This document shows positions 1-12,012 of a stretch of 64,000 nt of DNA, in pieces. Origin of the DNA: Zygnema circumcarinatum (lineage: Eukaryota > Streptophyta > Zygnematophyceae > Zygnematales > Zygnemataceae). The DNA is taken from positions 575,665 to 639,664 of the forward strand of contig CM074808.1 in the NCBI GenBank assembly GCA_037447605.1. Reading direction: 5' to 3'. The number at the start of each line of letters is the position of its first letter. Within the stretch, counting starts at the first letter, position 1. Both the position numbers and the translations under genes were made by a program. Below the pieces are notes generated by a model that had not been told where the DNA came from, did no database searches, and was given only the letters and a program-made list of their open reading frames with translations.

Positions 1-138
1 CCCCCCCCCCCCCCCCGCTGTGCAGTAAAATTTACCTTCCAGAGCTCCTGGTTTCCTGCAGCAATTGTCGCAGGACCTGCACAAGGCAGAGCAGCACTCC
101 AACCAATCTCCTGCAGCTGGAGCCTCCTCTCGGCAGCC

Positions 139-3100
139 ATGGCCAACCTTTTGGACTTGCAGAAGCTCGAAGTTCCCGCGCCCTTCGTCATTGCCGAATA
201 CATTTGGTGAGGGCGGTAGACAGGGACGCTCTGCTGATGTGAAGTGAAGTCGAAATCAAAACATTTTGCTGGATTTGATTATCGTGCCTTCTTGGCGAGG
301 ATTGACACGACGTTTTTAATCTGTGCGTTGCAGGATTGGAGGAAGCGGCATTGATCTGCGCAGCAAAGCCAGAGTATGAAACTTCTACAGTTCCTGACAG
401 GAGCCGTCATTTTAAATGATTCACTCGCTCTTTTGGCGGCTAAATGTTTAGAGAGCTTTGGGAAGTTTGGATCGGCCTCTGGCTTCTAGATCATGTTTGC
501 AGTGAAACAGAAGATCTTCTAATAGAATGATAGCGCGTGCTTCCGCTGCGGCTTGCAGACCCTCAAGGGACCGATCACTGATCCGACGCAGTTGCCGAAA
601 TGGAACTACGATGGTTCCAGCACAGGCCAGGCTCCCGGAGAAGACAGTGAAGTCATTCTCTAGTAAGGCTTTCACGAATTCGAAGTTCTCGGAGTTCGCT
701 TGTATTTTGATTTCACTTGCCGCTCTATGTATTGGATTCTCAATTCATGCTAGAGCTGCTTAACTTGTATCTCTGAGCTCATATGACATGAAATGAAATC
801 TTTGCTGAAGCGATTTGTCTGCTGCATTGCTGAATTGTTTCCTCTGCTCTCCATTCTGGATGGATGTTTAGTTTTGTCTCTCTTGTGCGTGCATGTCCTT
901 TTCTCTCTCAGTTTTTATGGTTATTTTTGGCACTGAACACTGTTGCTGTTTTGCAGCCCGCAAGCAATCTTCAAGGACCCGTTCCGCGGAGGAGATAACA
1001 TTCTGGTAGGGTTCGTTCGAGCCTTTCTTCTACGGCTTGGAGAATTGTTTAAGTAATTTAGGAACTTTTTTTTGCCAGACGCCAAATTTGTCTCTTCTCA
1101 TCGGCTGGTTTTTCAATGCAGGTCATGTGCGACTGTTACACACCTGCTGGAGAGCCCATTCCCACCAACAAGCGCTTTGCAGCGGCTGAGATATTTGAGA
1201 AAGTGAAGGATCACGTGACATGGTAAGTAAACCTGCCTGTCATTTCTGACTCGTCTTGTCGGTGTCCTCATTGACCTAATTCTTCATCTCATTTTTTGTT
1301 TCAACCTTTCAGCTTGGTGGATTTCGAGTCGAATAGCAAAGCAATGTGTGGATGTCGTTTAAATTCTGACTGACAAAAGAACTTAAATTCGGTTCCTTTT
1401 TTTTTTGGCAGGTTCGGTATTGAGCAAGAATACACTCTTTTGGCGGTACGTTTTTATAGATTTTAGCCCAAGTTTTCGTTGTATTCATGCCATACATTTC
1501 GTATGGAGTGTTGGAAGTTGATGGGTTGTCTTGTGTGTACGTGTAATCCATAGTTAAATGTTTGGGCTTGCTGTTGTTTGAGCTGTGGCAGAAGGACAAA
1601 TGGCCCCTTGGCTGGCCTACCGGTGGATTTCCTGGACCTCAAGTCAGTGTTCTCCTTTCCGGAACGCCTGGAATGTTGTCTCGTTTGATCTAGTACTGGC
1701 TTTCTGATTTTGTTTCCTGCAAGCTGAAGTGGAAGCTGATTGTGCACTTTAAGAGATTGACTGAGAAACTCTTGCCTTCACGTTTTGTCCGGTTCCTGGT
1801 TTTCTGTTGCTGAACTTTCATGTCGGACCCTGCTTACATTGCTTATAATCACAGTACGCTTTTCACGTTGGAGCTCACTGCCAGTTTGTATCAAATGCAG
1901 GGTCCATACTATTGTGGCATCGGAGCAGATAAGGCGTGGGGTCGGGATATTGTAGATGCGCACTACAAAGCCTGCGTCTATGCTGGCATCCAGATCAGTG
2001 GAGTGAATGGAGAAGTGATGCCAGGACAGGTAAGTCTTCTGTATCCTGTCTTGATAACGTCTTCTTGCTTCCTGCGAGCATTTGAGGCTGTGGTTTGTGC
2101 TGTTCTTTGGCATTCTTAATGTACATTATAGGGCTTAGACGCTCTTGTTCGGGTTCGCTTAACTTATTGGAAAAGCTTAGACTTTGCTTGAACTCTCGTG
2201 GACTCTCGCCAATCTGATCAATACTCCTGTATTCAATATCTTGCAGTGGGAGTACCAAGTGGGCCCTTGTGTTGGCATTTCCAGCGGTGATCAGTTGTGG
2301 GTGTCGCGCTACCTTCTCGAGGTATGCACCCGATTAGGATGTTTTGATGTTGATTGTAGAGCAGTGTATTTATTTTTCCTGATCGTATAGAAGCTTTCTC
2401 ATTCTTCATATGAAATATGTTTCAGTTCACTACGTTTTGTTTCCCGTCCACGTTACTTCAAATGCTTGTCATGTTCTGTTTTGCCACCTTCATTGTGAAA
2501 TTGTGCTTTGAAATTAATTTTCTCAGTCCTATTTTGCCAGTGTGACAAATCAGTAAATAAAACTGTCTGGGATGACTCAGCTATTTTCTAGTTGATTTCT
2601 CGGATTTTCGAATCGTTGGAAGAAATTTCTCATGTTCTTGCATCAAGGCCACGTTGTCGTACCCTTGCTGAATTTTGCTGGCACCTTTCATTGATCTAGC
2701 TTCTCTTTTCGATGAGAATTCAGTGAAAAGCGCATCAATAACTGCTACAGCTGTATGGTTGAGGTGTATTTGGTTGATCGGGAAAAAAACATGGAATTTG
2801 CAGAGGATTACGGAGATTGCTGGAGTTGTCCTCACACTTGACCCGAAGCCCATCCCAGTGAGTTGAAAGGACTCCGGGTCTCCCAGTCAAAAAAAAAAAG
2901 ACTTCTCTTTTTGTTTTTTCCTGATGGTCTATTGCTTGACAGGTATTTGGAGTTTCATTGTAGTGGTTCTACTTGTCCCGTCTTTTGTACTCCTTTTGGC
3001 GTCTGCCATTCCCTCCTGCGGAAACATCTTTTCTGGTCTATGACATTCTATCCAAAGAGTAGAGGAGACTGACATAGTTTGCTTCAATTGTGCAGGGTGA

Positions 3101-4024
3101 CTGGAATGGTGCAGGTTGCCATACCAACTACAGGTTAGTCTCAGCTCAGTTTCAGTAACCATAGTAGCAAACTCTCATCTCTCTCTCTTTCTTTCTCTCT
3201 CTCTCTATGGAAGTCCGATACGTGCAGTCGATTCAAAGTACGCATCCATTTCCTTGTAGTAGTGGTAGTGTATCTTCCTGCCTCGCTGACTGACGTTGCT
3301 TCTGTTGTGGCTTCAGCACCAAGGCAATGCGTGAGGAGGGTGGATATGATCACATCGTCAAGGCTATTGAGAAGCTGGGACTGAAGCACAAGGAGCACAT
3401 TGCAGCCTATGGAGAGGGTAATGAGCGGCGGCTGACAGGCAAACATGAGACTGCTGACATCCACACCTTCTCATGGGTAAGGCTTACTGAAGTTTAGCAA
3501 GTTGTGGCCTCCACTGCTCCTTTGGTGGTTTCAAAAGCGGATACGACTGAATTAGATCATAACTAATTCTCCTCTTGCTAATTTTCGGGTGTTCAGGGTG
3601 TTGCTAACCGTGGATGCTCAATCCGTGTTGGCCGTGATACTTTTGCCGAGAAAATGGGTACGTTTTGCCGTTTTTTTTCCCCGAGAAACGTTTTAAGGCT
3701 TTCAGAGACTTGCTGGAAGGAGTGGTGTGTAGAACCTGGCGACTAGCAGCAACCCTCTACACTTGCCCAATTACTGATTGCGTTCATTGGAAGAAATGAA
3801 TCGCTCGGTGTGCAGACTTTCGTGTCTTCCTCTTCCATCAGTGCGAGAACCATAGAAAGCTCCAATCTCAAAAAGGTTGATGTTGGTACTCCGTTTCTCT
3901 GTTCTCATTTGCAGGTTACTTTGAGGATCGCCGCCCTGCCTCCAACATGGATCCCTATGTGGTGACGGCCAAAATTGCGGAAACAACCATTCTCTTCAAC
4001 CCTTGTAAGCCGTTTTTCTTATAA
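139..4024 (+). CDS. GLN1: Glutamine synthetase, cytosolic (GS1/GSII) type
   Basis: ATP-dependent ligase that makes glutamine from glutamate and ammonium. Fourteen exons can be followed in one continuous frame: 139-206, 334-373, 559-662, 957-1005, 1122-1222, 1412-1445, 1592-1642, 1901-2029, 2247-2321, 2804-2857, 3096-3133, 3317-3476, 3597-3657, 3915-4024, giving about 357 residues, the usual GSII length. Every intron is GT-AG. Visible family motifs are [18 protein letters not shown] (substrate/metal region), the [12 protein letters not shown] block (exon 13), [15 protein letters not shown] and the C-terminal TILFNP. The start [11 protein letters not shown] has no plastid transit peptide, so a cytosolic form is inferred. 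The last exon runs through a donor-like TGTAAG at 4004-4009 and stops at TAA 4022-4024. A splice there into a 3' exon near 4879 cannot be excluded. The transcript converges on the transporter gene downstream. Confidence 0.95.
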
Positions 4025-5210
4025 CCGGGAAGTGAGTTTATGCAAACTTGTCTATGCGACTTTTTCCAGAACTGGACTCAGTTCTGGAATTCTGGAGTTC
4101 AGTTAAGAAGTTTGAATGCCAAGTACTGATATTGAAAGGTGGCTGATATTTAAAGAAAATGTCACTTTTTCATAGAATCAATTTCTATGAAATGCATTTA
4201 AGGCTTTGGGTTCGCCCAGCTTTTAGGGCTTTTTTTGGATGTGGTGAGGCTGTCTTGAATGTGGACGAAGCACTGGGTGGGTTTATCTCGGTACAGAGAT
4301 TTGATGCCTTCAAAGAGAGGACGCTTATGTGATGTCTAAGGTACGATATCTCGAGTACAATTTCAATCTCAATTCAATTCCTATTCCAATTCCTTTCAAT
4401 TCAAGCGAGAATTAGACGTTAGTTGAAATTGTGAGAAAGAGATCGAGAGAATTCAGTGGGAGAAACACAGCCTCGATCGTAGTCAAGGGCAGAAACCATG
4501 AACCGTTCGTCTGGTTGTTTACATGTGTCAAGCCTTACAACAAGTAATCTCTCCCGCTCTCTGTTGCTCCCCTTCATCTCCCCTTCACTTCCTCTTCCCT
4601 CCCTCGTCCCCTCCAACTCTCGTCTCTCTCTCTCCCCCTCGCCGCCCTTCGGCCCCCCGTCTCCCTTCCCTCTGTTGGTCTATCAGTCTGTCTTTATGCA
4701 ATCGACTTGCTGATCCTCCCAGAATCTTATCATTGTTCAAAGTTCATGTGAATCTTTTTTGTGGAGCTCACATGCACTGCAGGACGTGGCTGAAACTTTT
4801 CCTTTTTCTCATGTCTCTGTAATTACTCTGTATCAGCTACTTATCTCGTGTTCATTCCTCTGTAATTTCATGTGCAGATTCGCGCATCAACAATCTTGTC
4901 AGTCCCGCAGCTTCATGTGGGCACCAGGGGACTGTATGTTACGAGCTGAGAAGGCAGAAAGGTGGCAGTTTCCATGTGAATGGTCCACGCCTGCTTGTGA
5001 AGTTTAGTGTGTGTAGGACTTACAGGAGGAGTTGTGCAGGTGTAGTCCAAGACACTGATGTGTCTAGAAGATTTCTTCCTCTCATAGTTATTTCTATTCC
5101 AGGTTTATTTCCAACATCTGACGATGCAACTTCGCAGTTTCAGTTTCTGTAATTTCGTCACTTAAATGTACTTCGGTGCTGTGTATGTTCGTGTTTCTTC
5201 GGGTGTTCTC
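4025..5210. other. Downstream flank of glutamine synthetase
   Basis: No convincing gene. The stretch probably contains the 3' UTR of the glutamine synthetase gene. A CT-rich patch lies at about 4550-4680, and an acceptor-like TGTGCAG occurs at about 4873-4879, which could start a 3' UTR exon. The open frame 4759-5007 has no recognisable protein motif. Confidence 0.4.
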
Positions 5211-6240
5211 TCATTGGACGGGGGAGTTATGTAGGCTGAGACGAAAGAGAGAAATTAGATGGGGAGAGAGATAGGGAGAGGGAGAGGGAGGGATCAAGGA
5301 GAGAGGAGCGGGAGAGCGGTGAAGGAGATAAAGGGGTTGGGAGATGGGTTGGGGACCAAGTTCTGGAGAGGGAGAGCGAGTTGAGGGAGGGAGATGGGGC
5401 TGCAGGTGGGGACAGGAGTGGGACAGGTGCACAAGGGAGGAAGGGGGGGATGGGGGAGGGGGGAGGGGGGAGGGGGGGGGGAGGTGGGGAAGAGTGAGGG
5501 AACCAGAGAGCTGAAGTGGTGTGAGTGGGAGAGAGATAAGTGAAACGGGAGAGGGGTGTGGGGCAGACGAGGGAGGGAAGGGAAGAACGAGGGAATACGG
5601 TCAGTGAAAGGGGTGTGGTGCAGACGAGGGTCGGAAGGGTTGAGGGAAGGGAAGAACGAGGGAATGCGGTCAGTGAAAAGCTGGAGATGGAAGGTAACGC
5701 ATGCAAGGGGAAGGCGAAGATAGGAACGGGAGGGCGGGGAGGGGGAAAGAACGAGGGAGCGGAATGAAAGGTGATGGGGAGGGAGGCAGGGTGATCGAGG
5801 GGGAAGAGGGAGTCCGTCCTTCATTCCCTTTCCGACTTCCTCCCTTTCCCCCACCCGGAAAGGGAATGAAGGACGAAGGCGGGGATGGCTCTGCTGGGGA
5901 AAAGGGAGAGAAATGTGGGATGATGGATGAAGGGGGGGTGGACCGTTGAGTGATGCGAAGCTGAACAGGGGTAAGAGACGAGGAATGAGGAATGAGGGAA
6001 AGGAGAGGGGAGGGAGAGGCAGTGGGAGGCGGAGAAAATGGCACGGAATGGTGAGGAGGGCTTGAGAGGGGGAAGGAGATGGAGAGATAGGGGAGATACA
6101 GAGGGGAAGGATGAGACGGAAGGTGGAGAAAAGGGGAGTGAGAAGGTAGGGAGTTGGAGACGGAGGGGTGTGGGGGAGAAACGGTAAGGAACACCAATGG
6201 AAGGTGGGGAGGGGAAGTGCAACGACGAATAGAAGGAGAG
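5211..6240. repeat. About 1 kb purine-rich (G/A) tract with tandem duplication
   Basis: The + strand is almost pure G and A for about 1 kb, with short interruptions. Inside it, a segment starting with GGAAGAACGAGGGAAT at 5581 recurs at 5650, a tandem duplication with a 69-bp offset and a few differences. The long open frames here on both strands are products of low complexity and are not called as genes. Confidence 0.8.
5815..5875. repeat. Perfect 20-bp inverted repeat (hairpin)
   Basis: The left arm at 5815-5834 reads CGTCCTTCATTCCCTTTCCG. Its exact reverse complement is at 5856-5875, with a 21-nt spacer. The left arm is a pyrimidine-rich island in an otherwise purine-rich strand, so the arms may have come from an inverted duplication of part of the tract. 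Confidence 0.85.
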
Positions 6241-6804
6241 GCGAATGGGGAGGAATGAGAGTGGGAGAGGTGTGCGAGGGATCATAGAGACGAGTGAGGG
6301 AGGAAAGTGCGTTGAGGCAGAATGTAGTCGTCGTACAGTCCTTCCTTGCCGTGCCCTTGGCAAGCACCGCATTAGATATCTTCAGAAACTCGGAACCTTT
6401 GAGGGCTCTTTCCCACTAGCGTTGTCCGTAACGCCTTCCATTGGATTGTGCGTGGAGAGTTCGCTCACGAGCCGGCCGTTCCCTGTGCCCGTTGGCGCCA
6501 TGGCGTCATCCGCTGTCGCCGCTCTTCCGTCCTGGAGACATTCAAAGCGAAAGCTCTACTGCTATACCCCCTTGCCCGTTTTGGTGTCCACCCACATTTA
6601 CCTCTCTCCCACCCCCCTCCCAGCCCCCTTTATCCCCTTTCTCGCCTGCCTCTCCCCCTCCCCTCCCTCCACCCTCTTCCTCTCCTTGTACCCTCGAACC
6701 GCCGTCGGAGTTCCTGCTCTTGGCCTCCTTCCCCTCTCCCCGTCCTTCGACCACTCTGCCCCTTCCAGTCCTGGCTTGAAGTTCGAGAACCTCCCTCTCA
6801 TCCC

Positions 6805-7582
6805 TCTCTCTCCCTCGTCCCTCCCTCCTCCCTCCCTCCTCCCTCCCTCCTCCCTCCTCTCTCCTCCCTCCTCCCTCCGTCCTCCCTCCTCCCTCCTCCC
6901 TCCTCCCTCCTCCCTCCTCCCTCCTCCGTCCTCCGTCCTCCGTCCTCCGTCCTCCGTCCTCCGTCCTCCGTCCTCCGTCCTCCGTCCTCCGTCCTCCGTC
7001 CTCCGTCCTCCGTCCTCCGTCCTCCGTCCTCCGTCCTCCGTCCTCCGTCCTCCGTCCTCCGTCCTCCGTCCTCCGTCCTCCGTCCTCCCTCCTCCCTCCT
7101 CCCTCCTCCCTCCTCCTCCTCCCTCCTCCCTCCTCCCTCTCCTCCCCTCCTCCCTCCTCCCTCCCTCCCCTCCTCCCTCCTCCCTCCTCCCTCCTCCCTC
7201 CTCCCTCCTCCCTCCTCCCTCTCCCTCCTCCCTCCTCCCTCCTCCTCCTCCCTCCTCCCTCCTCCCTCCTCCCTCCTCCTCCTCCTCCCTCCTCCCTTCC
7301 TCCTCCCTCCTCCCTCCTCCCTCCTCCTCCTCCTCCTCCCTCTCCCTCCTCCCTCCTCCCTCCTCCCTCCTCCCTCCTCCCTCCCTCCCTCCTCCCTCCC
7401 TCCTCCTCCCTCCTCCCTCCTCCCTCCTCCCTCCTCCTCCTCCCTCCTCCTCTCCCTCCTCCTCCTCCTCTCCCTCCTCCTCCTCCCTCCTCCCTCCTCC
7501 CTCCTCCTCCTCCCTCCTCCCTCCCTCCCTCCTCCCTCCTCCCTCCTCCCTCACTCCCTCCTCCTCCTCCTCCTCCTCCTCC
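6805..7582. repeat. CCT-type 7-mer minisatellite
   Basis: The array is built mainly on the 7-mer CCTCCCT. In the middle, about 6924-7086, the unit changes cleanly to CCGTCCT for roughly 23 copies, then returns to CCTCCCT and irregular CTC/CCT runs. Long open frames on both strands through this array encode only Pro/Ser/Leu or Arg/Glu/Gly and look spurious. The flanks 6245-6800 and 7590-8360 show no recognisable gene. Confidence 0.9.
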
Positions 7583-8360
7583 TTCCTTTCCCTCGCCCTT
7601 CCCATCTCAGAAACTTGCATAAAACAAGCTGAACAACCAGTGCAAGCACAGAGACAGTCACAAAGTGTTAACGAGAAAGATTACATGGGAATGACAACTC
7701 GCCACCTCTATGTGCGCCTATGGAGGCTCGTATACCGAAAATGTTGAGAATTGAGTTCAGGGTTCAAAAAGCAAGTTGTTTACAGTCCGCCCCATTTAAC
7801 CACTCTGGCACCTCTGTCGATACAAGTACGCATAGACACTGCTAATCCATGAAACTCATCCCTCCGTCAACCTGCACTTCTCTCGTAGTAGTGACTCGAA
7901 CTATTAAAAAAATGTGCTAATTTCTTTATTTCTCGGTAGTCTCACCATGGCTAAGATAAATAAACAATCGAATCAGCAGAATTGCTGGCAAAGTTAAGGA
8001 GCCTACAACGCCCCAGTTCCACACTCATCTATGAAAGCCCACATTTCTCTGACACAAATAATCAAGAATAAAAATGAATACCACGTTGTTGGCACACCTC
8101 TCCTTCTACTTTTCCATCATTCCCTACTTCTGCAGAAGCAGCAATCTGAGGCTATGAATTTCGATACTCTGCTCAGGTTGAGCCGGCACTTGAAAGGCGC
8201 CCTCCCTCCTGCTAGACGTCTTGAAATCCCGATCACCAGGCAATGCAGCATCCCAATGTATTCTTCTCTAGTCCACCCTCTGACTGCACAGTTCCTTCGC
8301 AGATCCACCTTCAGTCAAATCCTCCACCTTAAAGGATCAACCGCCTTCAGCCGCAACCGA

Positions 8361-11262
8361 CTACCTGTTGGGCCTATCAGGATCAACGGAACTGGAAACA
8401 TATCCCCACAGGTTGTCTCTGTCTGATACAGAACTCCCCAACTCCACAGGTTCCATTTCCACCTCACTTTCCCGCCCACTGTGAGTCTGCTCTGATGAAT
8501 TATGGTGGGTCGCGAGTCTTCTAGATACATCGTCAGCACCATATGTTGCATGGACCCCATAGAACACATATACAAGTATTGTGACAATTGTCCATATGAA
8601 AAGGCGGTAGTAAGAACGGTAGTCAAGTGTGGCGAGAAGGAAGACGTTGAGAAGCATAGAGAAGGATGCCAGCCATGGCATACTTGGGGCCACAAATCCT
8701 TCAGGTCTGCGAGCTTCCGGAATAAAAATCTGCAAAAAGGGCCGAGAGATAGAGGTCAGCTTCTTAGGCCCTACAACCCCCCGGAAAAAGGAACTATAAA
8801 CCGAGTCTCTGGGGGTTCAGGGCTCTCAGAAGCCATGAAACGGTTTTACACGTCCGTGCAGAACTCCGTAGACTTACCCACAGAGAGAGGGTGGTGAGAA
8901 ACCAGAGAGTGAAGAAGACAGCTGGGCCCATACTGCTATTTCGTTGGTACGAGATTCCCAACCCGAGGGAGCTGACAAGAATGGCTGCAAGGTGGCAAAG
9001 TATAGGCACTGGCGATTTTTGTCCAGGAATATAGGACCGCCTGTAACCCCCACCAATGGATGAATTCCACTCTTAAACGAAACGTGAAGGCTAACCAAGT
9101 AAGGCAGGGGCTACGGCAGTGCTGGGATGAAAAATCTAAAGTCGTATCCTAAAGGTATATTTTTCTACGCAGGTGAAGCAGTATGTGAATTCACATGCGG
9201 CCGGAAAGTGAAACGACGGGAGAGGACGAAAGAGGAAGTAGTTAAGGAGTGGCCATACCTGTAGAGCAGCGCAGCAGCTACCATGAGGAAAATAAAGAGA
9301 GTTCCAATCGAGACCATGTTGGTAAGAGTTTCAAGAGATGTGAAGAATGCGATCAATGCGGTAACAGCACCTGTGAGGCGCAACAAGAAGAGCAAAATGA
9401 AGTGAGACTAAATGGCAAGTCCGGCTAGGTAAACTACATCTATGAGAAGTTCAGAAAGGGAGAAAAAATGCTTATGCCCTTCCAAACACTTCGTGAGTCA
9501 TTAAAACAAGGTGCTCACCTAGCCCTATCGTAGAAGCGACTGGTGTCCTCGTCTTCTCATGCACATGCGCGAATGCCTTCGGTAGTAAATGCGCCCTCGA
9601 CATCACCATAGTGATGCGCGCTTGCGCAAGGAGACTTACCAAAAGTGATGTCAAGATTCCCATTACCGCCCCTAAGGCCACTACATAACGTGCCCATCTC
9701 CATCCGGCTATTTGAGAAAAAGCGGTGGAAAAAGGGGCATTCAGATCAATCTTTTGATATGGCACCATGAGGCACAATGACAACGACATAAAGACGTAGA
9801 GAACCGTGACGATGGAAACAGAACCGATAATTCCTACAGGCAGATCCCTGGCAGGTTTCTGAACCTCTTCAGCCAAAGTAGCCACTGCATCGAACCCGAC
9901 AAAGCTGAAGAAAACTAGAGCTGCCGCGTTCACAACTCCATGATTACCATACGGTTTAAAGTTCCGTGTGACATTTTCCGCTTTTCCCTCAATGAAGCCG
10001 GCTAGAATCACGAAAAGTATCACCAATATAGTCAGAATAGACACTACCGAGTTGACTATTGAGCTATCTTTTGTTCCGTAGCATAAAAGGGCCACTAGAA
10101 GGCCTATAACCAGCACCGCCAAGGGATCAAGCTCCAAATTTCCTGCCTGAATTCTGAAGGCGTCTGAATTTTGACCACATAGTGAGGCAAAGTATGATGT
10201 GAACCCACGAGCCACAGCAGCGCTTGATAGAATGTACTCAAGAAGTATATTGGAAACTGTAATAAAGGCCGGAAATTCTCCGAACGTTACAAGAAGGTAG
10301 GAAAAGGCTCCACCAGCAATGGGCATTTCGACAGCAAATTCAGAGTAGCAGATAGCAGAAAGAAAAGCAGAGAGAGCCGCCAAAATAAAAGAAATAGCAA
10401 CAGCAGGGCCTGCATAATCTCTTGCAGCCACACCTGTGATTACAAAAATACCTGCACCCAAACATTTCGTAAAAGGTTACAACATGCAAGCTTGGGATTG
10501 CAGTCCACAAGGGTTTTGATTCGACAGAAAATACAGATTGAAAGTTGTTTGACTCTACGCTGGACAGTGTAACTTCAACAGAAGTGTGTTAGCACAGTAT
10601 CTTATTGGCCAAACATCTGAACATCGCCAAGTTAATGACTTTTCCTTTTCCTTTATGATCTTCACTAGGGGGGAATGGTTATCATAGCAGAAACTCTCAA
10701 AAAAATGTTCTAGAAAACATCCGAAATCATGATTCCGATCATTCCGAAACTGTTGTTTGCGGTTAAAACCAATTTACTTCTGCGAACTACAAATCTTCCA
10801 GAACATTCGACTTCAACAACTTGACCTGAAGGACAATGAACTAGCTTTGTCCATTCGTGACCCTCGCAAGAAACCACTTGCATTATTGAAGTTGGTGAGA
10901 AGTTAGAAACTTGGATCAGTCATCGCTTCATCAACCAAGGAACGACTACTATCACTTCCTATGCTCCATGTTAGGCATTCAAATTTGTAGTCTCTTTCTG
11001 ACCAAAGTAAGGAAACAATCCTGATCAAAATCTGCAAGTTTAGCCAAATACCTGCGCCAACAATGCAACCAATGCCGAAAAAGAGGGCGTCGAATGCAGT
11101 CAAGTTTTTTCTCATCTCATTGCTGCCCTCCGAGCTCTGCTGTGCCATAAGATCGTTTGCATCCTGAGCCAAAAACATCCTTTCTCGGAGCCGTCCTGGT
11201 ATTGCTTTTGCATTGGCGCTGAACTGCTGCCAGGCATCCTTCACGGACTCCCTTCTTCCCAT
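8361..11262 (-). CDS. Cationic amino-acid transporter (CAT/SLC7-like, APC superfamily)
   Basis: Multi-span proton-coupled or facilitated amino-acid permease. On the minus strand the exons are 11262-11052, 10451-9519, 9370-9259, 9040-8878 and 8729-8361. They join in one frame to about 595 residues, normal for plant CAT proteins. The N-terminal cytosolic part carries the family signature LTAFDALFFGIGCIVGAG continuing across intron 1 into IFVITGVAARDYAGPAV. Further family features are YSEFAVEMPIAGGAFSY, a long series of hydrophobic segments, FVGFDAVATLAEEVQKPARD, and ARITMVMSRAHLLP. Exon 5 ends in a polar tail without hydrophobic segments. The chosen start (MGRRESVKDAW) is the second in-frame ATG; one 27 codons upstream is also open. 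Which membrane and which substrate cannot be told from sequence. It is tail-to-tail with glutamine synthetase. Confidence 0.9.
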
Positions 11263-12012
11263 ACTGATGACAGAATATACCTTAACTTTCTCCAGAAAAA
11301 AACTGTAAAACTGTATCCTATTATTGATCAGAATTTCTTCCAACGAAAGACTATTATTCCGCTTGCATAAAAGAGCTATTCACAAAACCAAACAGTTGAT
11401 TAAGCAGGCATTGTAAGCAGGTCGATCGACCGCTTCTATAGCGTTTCAAACCCTAAAAGACCGATTTCGAAGCCCTCATTGTTCAGAAAGAAATAAAAAT
11501 TATAGAAGAAGAAGCTGTATCACTACACTGGATATGAAATTTTGAATTTTTCTTCTTAAAAAAGAGAGAACCGGAGCGATCGCTTGGTAAGAAAAACCGT
11601 GTTTGAAAGTAGGGGAAAGTCTCTGAAAGGGAAGAGGTGTGGGCATGAGAGCATCTGGCAAAGGCCCTTATGGGCTGGTCCTTGGTAACTTTATCGAGGG
11701 TGTCTTTCTTTAGACAGAAAAAGATAGCTAATCAGAGACTGCCACGTAAGAAAGTATGTCCGACGTGAAAAGTTATGATTGGTCCACTACTAAAGTTCAC
11801 ACCAATAGAAGCTTCCCATTTTTTTCTCTTTCTCTGTACCTCTCTCGCTCTCTCTCAGCGCCGGCTGAAGATTTAGATTTGAAGATTGAGCTCCATTTTC
11901 TGGCAAGATTTAACCAGAAACAAGAGTATTCTGAATCTGTTGAAGCGGTTTCTTTCACTGAATAGCAAGAGCAGAGCGGCTTTTTTGGGTGGGGGAGTCT
12001 CCGGCATTGAGT
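11263..12012. other. Intergenic region between two divergent genes
   Basis: The 750 bp separate the start of the transporter (minus) from the start of the unknown gene (plus), so both promoters should lie here. It is AT-rich near 11450-11560. A short CT-rich patch sits at 11818-11860, just upstream of the plus-strand gene. No specific promoter element is called. Confidence 0.4.

Noticed and set aside
1-16. Run of sixteen C at the window start
   Set aside because: Likely a window or contig-edge homopolymer, possibly an assembly artefact; nothing functional supported.
5227-6372. Several long minus-strand Pro/Ser/Leu frames
   Set aside because: Complement of the G/A-rich tract; no stops because of composition only.
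6245-7747. A 500-codon open frame and overlapping frames on both strands
   Set aside because: Almost all of it is translation of the CCT-type 7-mer array; no domain, no splice context.
8031-8426. 131-codon plus-strand frame
   Set aside because: Overlaps antisense the last transporter exon and has no recognisable features.
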